From: JBDSRX01 sp047445235
GTDB lineage: Bacteria; Patescibacteriota; Dojkabacteria; J137
Direction of reading: 5' to 3'
Assembly: GCA_047445235.1 (NCBI GenBank)
Contig: JBLGEO010000015.1
Span: 1-16,653 of the forward strand
Length of the DNA: 16,653 nucleotides
Position numbers and translations under genes: made by a program. The notes under the pieces were generated by a model that saw only the letters and a list, made by a program, of their open reading frames with translations, had not been told where the DNA came from and did not search any database. Shown piece by piece: positions 1 to 5,614 of the stretch. Every line of letters begins with the position of its first letter. Position 1 is the stretch's first letter.

Positions 1-1251
1 ATCTGAATATGCTTTCATAAATGCTTCTCTGTCACCTGGTCTAGAGCCAGCGTTAGGTTCGAAAACAGAAATTATTTTAAAATCTGGATATCTTTCATGA
101 ATTGTTTCAAGAGAATTCTTCGCTCTTTCTGGTGCGATTCCAAAGTCATCGATAATACTCAAATTGTCTGATTTATATACATGCTCAAGTCTTTTCTTAA
201 CACCATGAAATTCCGAAATATAATTTGAAATGTCTTTTAGATTTGCAGTTCCTTTCTGCATTAACTCCATTGGGAGCAGAGTAGCTGGTAAGTTACAAAC
301 AACAATAACCGCTGCCAGAATGTTCTCTAAGTTATATTCTCCTAATAATTCAGTTTGAAATTTAAGAATCAAGTTTCCTTTAGGATCGTGAACAATGTAG
401 CGATCGCCTTCGGGACTGACAGTCCATAAACCTTTCTGAGGTTCTTCCGAATATGTATATCTTAAGACCTTAGCCTTTGACGACTTAACGACATTATCAA
501 TATTTTTATCGTCATTTTTCGCAATAATTAATCCATCTGCTGGAACTAGCTCGACTGCTTTTTTAAATTCTTCTACATATCTTTCTTTTGTTGGGAAAAT
601 ATCAAAATGTTCCCAGCCTATTTTTGTAATGATTAAATAGTTTGGCTTGTATTCTAAGAACTTGGCCTTCCCTTCTATAGCTGGATCTGGATTATGGTAT
701 TCATCTCCTTCAATAACAGACCAAATTGTATCAGTGATTTTTAAAGAGTCTTCAATATCTACAACATCTGCACCAATCATATAACTTGGATTTAAACCAA
801 GTTTTTGAAATAAGAATGTAATCAATGCTGTAGTAGTAGTCTTTCCTGCTGTTCCAATTACTACAATTGATTCATCCTTTATTAAGTACTCTTTAAGAAT
901 TTTTGAATATGACCGAATGTCTAAACCTTTTTTCTTTGCATACAAATACTCCTTATTCTTGCTTGTAAGATGGCTGATGAATAAAACTAGATCGGGTTCT
1001 TCTGAAACTTGATTAGGTTTTTGATATTTAGAGTCTGATTCCCAAAATTGTCTAGTTAAGTGTTCATAACTAAATCCTTCTGCTGTATTTATTTTCTCCT
1101 GAGTTAGAATGTCTGAAGCTGGAGGTAAAAACTGGTTATCAGAACCCGTTACAAACCATCCCATGTTTTGGAATTCCTTTGCTATGTTAGCTGTAGTCTT
1201 ACCACTAACCCCAATTATATGTAACCATTTTTTGCTTTCTGCTTTTGCCAT
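1..1251 (-). CDS. Mur ligase of the Mpl/MurC type, C-terminus cut by window edge
   Basis: This is an ATP-dependent amino acid or peptide ligase acting on UDP-MurNAc in the cytoplasm. 417 residues are visible and the frame is still open at base 1. Domain I is a Rossmann fold ending in a TGSD motif (35-38), followed by LPPASDIL (42-49), which resembles the YPPMS stretch of Mpl. The central-domain P-loop GTAGKTTTT is at 133-141, EGDEYH at 181-186 and the WEHFD metal/ATP motif near 213-217. GEYNLENILAA (304-314) leads to the C-terminal domain with FHGVKKRLE (348-356), a strong Mpl/MurC signature, and FEPNAGSR near 397-404. Two oddities stand out. The domain I glycine loop reads GVSGKTT (14-20) instead of the usual MurC/Mpl GxGGxGMS-like loop, and the usual DDYAHHP motif is DDFGIAP (368-374), with no histidines. 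The start codon sits six bases after a TAGAAT box. The family is certain; MurC versus Mpl activity is not, and no UDP-MurNAc tripeptide recycling partner is visible. Confidence 0.85.
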   Translation of the reverse strand, partial: MAKAESKKWLHIIGVSGKTTANIAKEFQNMGWFVTGSDNQFLPPASDILTQEKINTAEGFSYEHLTRQFWESDSKYQKPNQVSEEPDLVLFISHLTSKNKEYLYAKKKGLDIRSYSKILKEYLIKDESIVVIGTAGKTTTTALITFLFQKLGLNPSYMIGADVVDIEDSLKITDTIWSVIEGDEYHNPDPAIEGKAKFLEYKPNYLIITKIGWEHFDIFPTKERYVEEFKKAVELVPADGLIIAKNDDKNIDNVVKSSKAKVLRYTYSEEPQKGLWTVSPEGDRYIVHDPKGNLILKFQTELLGEYNLENILAAVIVVCNLPATLLPMELMQKGTANLKDISNYISEFHGVKKRLEHVYKSDNLSIIDDFGIAPERAKNSLETIHERYPDFKIISVFEPNAGSRPGDREAFMKAYSD

Positions 1252-1257
1252 AGAGTT

Positions 1258-1263
1258 ATTCTA
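1258..1263 (-). promoter_or_regulatory. -10 box of a probable leaderless promoter for the Mur ligase
   Basis: On the minus strand TAGAAT (5 of 6 matches to TATAAT) lies exactly six bases before the ATG at 1251. A transcript would then begin at or next to the start codon. There is no Shine-Dalgarno sequence. The -35 region is weak (TTCTCT at a 17-base spacing). Confidence 0.5.
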
Positions 1264-1356
1264 ACAAAATGAAGAAATTAAGAGAATAAAAGTAATGAAG
1301 ATAATTTGAATAATAGTTTTGATCTCCATCATTACATTCATTATTTTCAGACTCAA

Positions 1357-1385
1357 TTGCGAATTGAATGAGATTCAACTCGCAA
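1357..1385. repeat. Inverted repeat with 13-base arms (hairpin)
   Basis: Arms are 1357-1369 and 1373-1385, with a GAG loop. Twelve of thirteen positions pair: TTGCGA with TCGCAA and TTGAAT with ATTCAA, with one A/C mismatch. No T-run follows on either strand, so an intrinsic terminator is unlikely. It lies between two divergent genes, where an operator or a decayed repeat element is more plausible. Confidence 0.6.
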
Positions 1386-1407
1386 CCCGTAACGCGCAAC
1401 TCCTAAC
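1373..1407. repeat. Five degenerate 7-base tandem units of the form NNNNAAC
   Basis: Read in register the five units are ATTCAAC, TCGCAAC, CCGTAAC, GCGCAAC and TCCTAAC. On the minus strand each unit begins with GTT. The middle three are far richer in G and C than the surrounding DNA. The first unit overlaps the right arm of the 1357-1385 hairpin. Confidence 0.6.
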
Positions 1408-1623
1408 TTGAGTAATTGCCACTTCAGTGAGTAATGTAACTCTGATTAGTGCTGACTGCCACGAAACTGTTACAGGTGGTAGAGTCATAAAATAGCTAAA
1501 TCATCTAAAAGTATTCATACTGGTGAATAAAATATTGAATAACCTATAGTTATTAAAACACCTCTTTCTAAAACGTGGAAACTTTACTGGTTTTCAATAC
1601 CCTTGTGGAACAAAAAAAAACAG

Positions 1624-1669
1624 TTGACACCACAACCTGTTGTGTCTAAGCTAGAGGTATAGCACAACA
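1624..1669 (+). promoter_or_regulatory. Candidate promoter and NrdR operator cluster upstream of nrdR
   Basis: A consensus TTGACA (1624-1629) runs into the palindrome CACAACCTGTTGTG (1631-1644). The palindrome CACAAC core returns at 1663-1668, exactly 32 bases after 1631. NrdR operators are known to occur as pairs of palindromic boxes about three helical turns apart, which fits this spacing. The sequence is not a close match to the proteobacterial NrdR consensus and the -10 box is weak, so autoregulation is inferred. Confidence 0.45.
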
Positions 1670-1718
1670 AATAGATATTTTTGGGAAAACATGAGTGTGC
1701 AGTACTTTAATGAATTTA

Positions 1719-1724
1719 TGTAAT
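1719..1724 (+). promoter_or_regulatory. Possible -10 box just before nrdR
   Basis: TGTAAT, 5 of 6 matches to TATAAT, lies four bases before the nrdR ATG. No Shine-Dalgarno sequence is present. The position is similar to the boxes before uvrC and the 4806 gene, which supports leaderless initiation. Its -35 region is poor. Confidence 0.35.
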
Positions 1725-1728
1725 TTTA

Positions 1729-2181
1729 ATGATTTGTCCATACTGTAAGAACAACGATTTGAGAGTAGTAGATAAGAGAGACTGTACTGAAGCATCTATT
1801 CGAAGACGAAGGGAATGCGAGGCATGCGGTAAAAGATTTACCACTTATGAACGAGTTGAAAGAGTAACTCTTAATGTATTAAAGAGAGATGGAAGAGTAC
1901 AGGAGTTTGATAGAGAGAAGCTAAAAAGAGGAATTGTAAAAGCAGTAAAAAAAAGATTTATAGCTGATGATGTATTAGATGACATGCTTAACGACATTGA
2001 ACATAACTTAATGAATAGGGAAGAGCAAACTATTAAATCTGTTGAGATTGGTGAACTTGTTTTAAAACACTTAACCAAAATTGATAAACTCGGAGCATTG
2101 TTATTTGCGTCTGTTTATAAAGAGTTTCAGAGTTTGGAAGACCTGCAAAAAGAAATGGAACGTATCACTAAAAAAAAATAA
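1729..2181 (+). CDS. nrdR: Transcriptional repressor NrdR
   Basis: NrdR is a nucleotide-sensing repressor of ribonucleotide reductase genes. This copy is 150 residues, the usual family length. The N-terminal zinc ribbon has CPYC (C3, C6) and C30/C33, followed by the family hallmark IRRRREC and KRFTTYER (35-42). Residues from about 46 to 136 form the ATP-cone that reads ATP/dATP balance, including the VLKRDGRVQEFDREKL stretch typical of the family. The family motif VVDSR reads VVDKR here. ATG at 1729 is the only sensible start because the zinc ribbon begins at residue 3. The next gene on the same strand is nrdJ, 85 bases on, the expected regulator and target arrangement. Confidence 0.96.
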   Translation: MICPYCKNNDLRVVDKRDCTEASIRRRRECEACGKRFTTYERVERVTLNVLKRDGRVQEFDREKLKRGIVKAVKKRFIADDVLDDMLNDIEHNLMNREEQTIKSVEIGELVLKHLTKIDKLGALLFASVYKEFQSLEDLQKEMERITKKK

Positions 2182-2203
2182 GTCGATAATAAAATTATTT
2201 AGG

Positions 2204-2256
2204 CACAACTAAGTGTAGTATTTTTGACCCAATTTTTAACTATTTTTATTTATTAT
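2204..2256 (+). promoter_or_regulatory. Candidate nrdJ promoter with NrdR-like half-sites
   Basis: CACAACTAAGTGTAG (2204-2218) shares the CACAAC core with the two sites upstream of nrdR and has an imperfect ACA...TGT symmetry. TTGACC (2224-2229) could be the -35 box. TATTTA (2247-2252, 17-base spacer) or TATTAT (2251-2256) could be the -10 box. The start codon at 2267 has no Shine-Dalgarno sequence. A common regulator for nrdR and nrdJ is inferred from the shared core. Confidence 0.4.
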
Positions 2257-2266
2257 TCATTCCAAG

Positions 2267-4234
2267 ATGTCAGATAGTCAAGTAACGTTAGACTCGAAAG
2301 AGGAGTTCCGAAAACTTGCTCAAGAGAGTAAAAAGTATTTTCCAAATCCTTTAGCAGAATTTATATACTATCTTTCCTATTCCAAGTGGATGCCAGAGAA
2401 ATCAAGAAGAGAAACCTGGATTGAAACAATAGACAGATATATGGATTTTATGAACGAAAATCTTGGTGACAAGATGGGAGGAGAAGATTACTCTAAAGTT
2501 AGAGAGTCACTTCTTAATATGCATACTATACCTTCAATGAGGTTAATGTGGAGTGCTGGACCTGCTGCTAGAAGAACAAATGTTGCTGCATACAATTGTT
2601 CTTATATCGCAATCGAGAAGCTCGTAGACTTCGGAGAGATTATGTACATTTCCATGTGCGGAACTGGTGTTGGATTTTCTGTTGAAAAGGCATCAATTGA
2701 TAAGTTACCTGAGATTCAATGGCAAAATGGAGATATTCTTCCTAAATATGTTGTGGAAGATAGCAAAGAGGGATGGGCTAAAGCTTTTGTTTTTGGATTA
2801 GAAACGTGGTTTGCTGGAAAAAATGTTATTTTTGACTTCTCTCAATTAAGACTAAAGGGAGCAAGACTAAAGACTATGGGCGGAAGAAGTTCTGGGCCAG
2901 AGCCATTGGTTGAATTGATCGACTTTGCAAGAAAACTAATTTTAAGAAACCAAGGTAAAAAACTAAAACCTATTGATGTTCACGATATTGCATGTAAGAT
3001 TGGTGAGATTGTTATCTCAGGAGGAGTTAGAAGATCTGCAATGATTTCATTGTCTGATTTAGCTGAAGAAGAGATGAGACATGCAAAAGATGGTGCATTC
3101 TGGAATACTAATCCTCAAAGAATTATGAGTAATAACTCAGCTGTTTACAATGTTAAACCAAGTTCAACAGATTTCTTAGATGAATGGGTAAGTTTAGCAA
3201 AGAGCGGGTCTGGAGAAAGAGGAATATTTAATAGAGCTGGATTAAGAGATCAATTACCAGAAAGAAGATGGAGAGTATTTGAACCATATTTTGCAAACTC
3301 TGGAACTAACCCTTGTGGAGAAATTGTTTTAAGATCTAAGCAGTTTTGTAACTTAACTTGCATTGTTGCTAGAGAAGAGGATACATTCGAGACTCTAAAA
3401 GCAAAAATTGAAGTTGCTACAATTCTAGGTACTTATCAATCAACACTAACTAATTTTGAGTTCCTATCTCCAGAGTGGAAGAAGAACTGTGATGAAGAAA
3501 GATTGCTAGGTGTAAGTTTTACAGGATTATGGGATGCTCCAATATTAAGAGATGCAGAAGTGTTAAGAAAATTAAGAGATTACGCAATTGAAGTTAATAA
3601 AAAGTATGCTGCAAAATTTGGAATTAATGAGTCTACATGTATTACTTGTGTAAAGCCATCTGGTAACAGTTCTCAGTTAACTGATACATCATCTGGTTTA
3701 CATACAAGACATGCACCTTACTACATTAGAAGAGTAAGAATTGCTAATACAGATCCATTATTCAAGATGATGAAGGCTCAGGGATTTCCATACCACCCAG
3801 AAGTTGGTCAGAAGGAAGATACTGCAACAACATTTGTATTGGAATTTGGAATTAAAGCTCCTAAGACTGCTGTATTTAAAAACAATATTACAGCTATAGA
3901 GCAATTAGAGATTTGGAAGATGTGTAAGGAGAACTTTACAGAACATAATCCATCAGTAACAATCTCTGTTGGAGAGAACGAATGGATTGCTGTAGCAGAT
4001 TGGATTTATAAGAATTGGAGTATTACTGGAGGATTATCTTTCTTACCAAAAGAAGAAGGAGATATGGTTTACAAATTAGCACCATACGAAACAGTTACGC
4101 AAGGTGTTTACGAAGAGTTTATTAGCAAACTTCCACCAATCGACTTCTCTAAGATGATCGACTACGAATTGGAAGATCAAACTAACGGAGCTAAAGAGTT
4201 AGCCTGTGTGGGTGACAAATGTGAATTGGTTTAA
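2267..4234 (+). CDS. nrdJ: Adenosylcobalamin-dependent (class II) ribonucleotide reductase
   Basis: This cytoplasmic enzyme makes deoxyribonucleotides using a cobalamin-generated thiyl radical and needs neither a small subunit nor an activase. At 655 residues it is somewhat shorter than the monomeric Lactobacillus-type reductase (about 740). The key cysteines are all visible. C111 lies in YNCSY, C350 in NPCGE (expected thiyl radical site) and C361 in QFCNL. The 11-residue gap between C350 and C361 equals that between C408 and C419 of the Lactobacillus enzyme. The tail ends in a C647-x4-C652 pair that would relay electrons from thioredoxin. CGTGVGFSVE (131-140), GGVRRSAMISLSD (252-264) and VKPSGNSSQLTDTSSGLHTRHAP are further class II signatures. 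No N-terminal ATP-cone is seen. The gene follows nrdR and ends in an intrinsic terminator. No cobalamin genes lie in the window. Confidence 0.94.
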   Translation: MSDSQVTLDSKEEFRKLAQESKKYFPNPLAEFIYYLSYSKWMPEKSRRETWIETIDRYMDFMNENLGDKMGGEDYSKVRESLLNMHTIPSMRLMWSAGPAARRTNVAAYNCSYIAIEKLVDFGEIMYISMCGTGVGFSVEKASIDKLPEIQWQNGDILPKYVVEDSKEGWAKAFVFGLETWFAGKNVIFDFSQLRLKGARLKTMGGRSSGPEPLVELIDFARKLILRNQGKKLKPIDVHDIACKIGEIVISGGVRRSAMISLSDLAEEEMRHAKDGAFWNTNPQRIMSNNSAVYNVKPSSTDFLDEWVSLAKSGSGERGIFNRAGLRDQLPERRWRVFEPYFANSGTNPCGEIVLRSKQFCNLTCIVAREEDTFETLKAKIEVATILGTYQSTLTNFEFLSPEWKKNCDEERLLGVSFTGLWDAPILRDAEVLRKLRDYAIEVNKKYAAKFGINESTCITCVKPSGNSSQLTDTSSGLHTRHAPYYIRRVRIANTDPLFKMMKAQGFPYHPEVGQKEDTATTFVLEFGIKAPKTAVFKNNITAIEQLEIWKMCKENFTEHNPSVTISVGENEWIAVADWIYKNWSITGGLSFLPKEEGDMVYKLAPYETVTQGVYEEFISKLPPIDFSKMIDYELEDQTNGAKELACVGDKCELV

Positions 4235-4255
4235 TACTATGCAGAATTAAACTAT

Positions 4256-4286
4256 AAGCCCTCCTTAACCGGAGGGTTTATTGTTA
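4256..4286 (+). terminator. Intrinsic terminator after nrdJ
   Basis: CCCTCC (4259-4264) pairs with GGAGGG (4271-4276) around the loop TTAACC. The stem extends by A-T and G-T pairs to 4256 and 4279. A T-rich tract (TTTATTGTTATT) follows. It lies 22 bases after the nrdJ stop codon. Confidence 0.88.
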
Positions 4287-4340
4287 TTATTACGGCAAGT
4301 TAGGTAATAAAGTTAGTAATTTAACTTTTATTTCTAAAAA

Positions 4341-4754
4341 ATGGACCACCTTAATCAGCAGAAACCCCTACAGATTTCTAAAGCAAATATTCATATCACT
4401 AGAACTGAAAGAGAAAAGGGAGTTAATTTGCAATCGATGGTAGATTGCATAGAGGAGTTCAATGTTTTATTTACTTACAGAGATATAAAATCTTTTGAAC
4501 CTTTAGCACATAGGTTTAATATAAAAGTAGATAGAGTATCCTATCTTTTTTATCAGATCTGCACATATGTTTACAAAACCGTGGCATTAGCACTCATTGC
4601 AAAGAGCCAACATACTCCAGATGATGCAATTTTTTTTACTGTAAGCGAAGCGCTTAAGGGAAAATTAAATGTATCTGCTACATTGGTTAAAGAATTAAAT
4701 GATGTAATAAGACTTCAAATAGCAGGTGATGAAGGATTTAAAGGAACACCTTAA
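4341..4754 (+). CDS. Hypothetical protein, 137 residues, first of a small-gene run
   Basis: I do not recognise this protein. It is soluble, with no signal peptide or membrane segment. The N-terminal 30 residues are polar. From about residue 40 it looks largely alpha-helical, with aromatic and hydrophobic residues (FNVLFTYRDI, YLFYQICTYVYK) that would form a packed core, and the last residues are disordered-looking. Codon use resembles that of its neighbours. It follows the nrdJ terminator by about 55 bases, and only weak -10-like sequence was seen before it. The next gene begins 51 bases later and has its own promoter-like box. No cysteine-histidine cluster or clear DNA-binding motif is visible. 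Confidence 0.7.
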   Translation: MDHLNQQKPLQISKANIHITRTEREKGVNLQSMVDCIEEFNVLFTYRDIKSFEPLAHRFNIKVDRVSYLFYQICTYVYKTVALALIAKSQHTPDDAIFFTVSEALKGKLNVSATLVKELNDVIRLQIAGDEGFKGTP

Positions 4755-4760
4755 TAATTG

Positions 4761-4800
4761 ATCTATTATATATTACAAATAGATATTTAAGGGATATAAT
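4761..4800 (+). promoter_or_regulatory. Promoter with overlapping inverted repeat before the 4806 gene
   Basis: ATTACA (4772-4777), a 17-base spacer and a perfect TATAAT (4795-4800) precede the ATG by five bases, so the transcript would be nearly leaderless. An inverted repeat with 7-base arms, ATCTATT (4761-4767) and AATAGAT (4778-4784), straddles the -35 box and could be an operator. Short AT-rich inverted repeats also arise by chance. Confidence 0.6.
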
Positions 4801-4805
4801 ATTAG

Positions 4806-5075
4806 ATGGACCTACATGATGATGAATTAAATAGACTTTTCAGACTCACTCCATCCGAAAAGTTAGAAATTGCTGCAGAAGTTGATATTGTAGTTCAGCA
4901 CTTATGGAGTATAGGTGTTGTGCAAACAATAGGAGGTCTAATCACATACGATTCTGTAAAAGAGATTCCAGAAATCTTAGAGTTATTCGATTTGAAAGCA
5001 AGAATGTATGGTCTAAGTTATCCAGAGATCTGGGATGTTTATTGTAAAAATTATCTTTTTTTAGCTAGGAGTTAA
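4806..5075 (+). CDS. Hypothetical protein, 89 residues
   Basis: The protein is not recognised. It is acidic at the N-terminus (MDLHDDELN) and then follows an alternating helical pattern. LTPSEKLEIAAEVDIVVQHL (14-33) could form one long amphipathic helix, and the rest (about 50-85) looks helical too. The size and all-helical look resemble small adaptor or regulatory proteins, but no motif supports a particular role. The gene begins five bases after a perfect TATAAT, which fixes the ATG at 4806. Its stop is separated from the next start by only four bases, so it almost surely shares a transcript with the genes to its right. Confidence 0.72.
   Translation: MDLHDDELNRLFRLTPSEKLEIAAEVDIVVQHLWSIGVVQTIGGLITYDSVKEIPEILELFDLKARMYGLSYPEIWDVYCKNYLFLARS
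5067..5071 (+). promoter_or_regulatory. Shine-Dalgarno sequence for the 5080 gene
   Basis: AGGAG lies eight bases before the ATG at 5080, inside the end of the preceding gene. It is the clearest ribosome binding site in the window and supports 5080 over the overlapping frame that starts at 5090. Internal operon genes here use such sites while first genes appear leaderless. Confidence 0.7.
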
Positions 5076-5079
5076 CATC

Positions 5080-5340
5080 ATGCAGATAATTGATATGCCA
5101 GAAACAAATGCTATTTATTTCTCTACAATTAGAGAAGAAGTTGGTACAAATACACCTGAGCGTATTCAAATTGCTTCTAAGCAAATTGCAGAACTTTTTA
5201 AGAAAGGACTTAACTTTAAAGAGAGGAATGGTCAATTGGCTGATATTGCTGCTAATGCGGGAATCACACTCTCCGCAGCATATGAAATACACACCTATAT
5301 GGGCAATTTATCTACATGGCAGAGCTATTTAGAAGCATAA
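5080..5340 (+). CDS. Hypothetical protein, 86 residues, possible helix-turn-helix-like fold
   Basis: I cannot assign this protein to a family. After a short strand-like N-terminus (MQIIDMPETNAIYFS) it looks helical. Residues about 52-72 (LADIAANAGITLSAAYEIHT) loosely resemble the helix-turn-glycine-helix pattern of DNA-binding domains, with A/G at the turn. That is suggestive only. A good AGGAG site precedes the start, the stop lies one base before the next ATG, and the frame shares the codon habits of its neighbours. It should be translated as part of the small-gene run that ends in the glycosidase. Confidence 0.7.
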   Translation: MQIIDMPETNAIYFSTIREEVGTNTPERIQIASKQIAELFKKGLNFKERNGQLADIAANAGITLSAAYEIHTYMGNLSTWQSYLEA

Positions 5341-5341
5341 T

Positions 5342-5614
5342 ATGGGACATCTAACTGCTGAACAACTTAAACAAAAACTTATCGAAGCTGAAAAGCTAAT
5401 CGATAAATCTTCTAGATATTTTCATTACAAACATCCAGAGCAATATTACTCAATTGAAGGTTTCTGTCTAATAGAGGAGACTGAAGAAGTTGGAGTTCTC
5501 TACAAACCATTGTACGGAGATTTTGGAGATATAATTTGGCTAAGACCAATTTCCGTTTTCCTTGAGAAAGTTGAGATCGGTGGTAAAAAAATAAAGAGGT
5601 TTAATAAGATATGA
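5342..5614 (+). CDS. DUF1653-family small protein, 90 residues
   Basis: After a helical lead (1-22) the protein has the DUF1653 pattern: YFHYKHPEQYYSIEGFC (26-42), VGVLYKPLYG (50-59), IIWLRPISVF (64-73) and a closing KRFNKI. Members are short, strand-rich, cytosolic proteins whose function is not established; the YxHYK, vlY, wxRP and RF positions are what define the family, and all are kept here. The leading helix of about 20 residues is extra to the core domain. The gene starts one base after the preceding stop and its TGA overlaps the next gene's ATG (ATGA, 5611-5614), so its translation is probably coupled to that of the glycosidase. Confidence 0.82.
   Translation: MGHLTAEQLKQKLIEAEKLIDKSSRYFHYKHPEQYYSIEGFCLIEETEEVGVLYKPLYGDFGDIIWLRPISVFLEKVEIGGKKIKRFNKI

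Larger units (their letters stand above)
1264..1728. other. Non-coding gap between the Mur ligase and nrdR
   Basis: No open frame of useful length and no tRNA-like T-loop was seen here. The left part holds a hairpin (1357-1385) and a heptamer repeat (1373-1407). GAGTAAT occurs twice, 12 bases apart, around 1410-1435. The right part holds a TTGACA box and CACAAC/GTTGTG half-sites (1624-1669) that probably drive nrdR. The two flanking genes point away from each other, so both promoters fall in this gap. Confidence 0.7.

Noticed and set aside
1373..1407. CRISPR-like repeat array
   Set aside because: The units are seven bases with no spacers and are degenerate, so this is a short tandem repeat at most.
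1264..1728. Possible tRNA or small RNA gene in the gap before nrdR
   Set aside because: No T-loop-like GTTCGA motif or cloverleaf arms were found. The structures seen are the hairpin and half-sites already listed.
5090..5332. 80-residue frame overlapping the 5080 gene
   Set aside because: The 5080 frame has a good AGGAG site, fits the operon spacing and has a protein-like composition. This one is a shifted-frame shadow.
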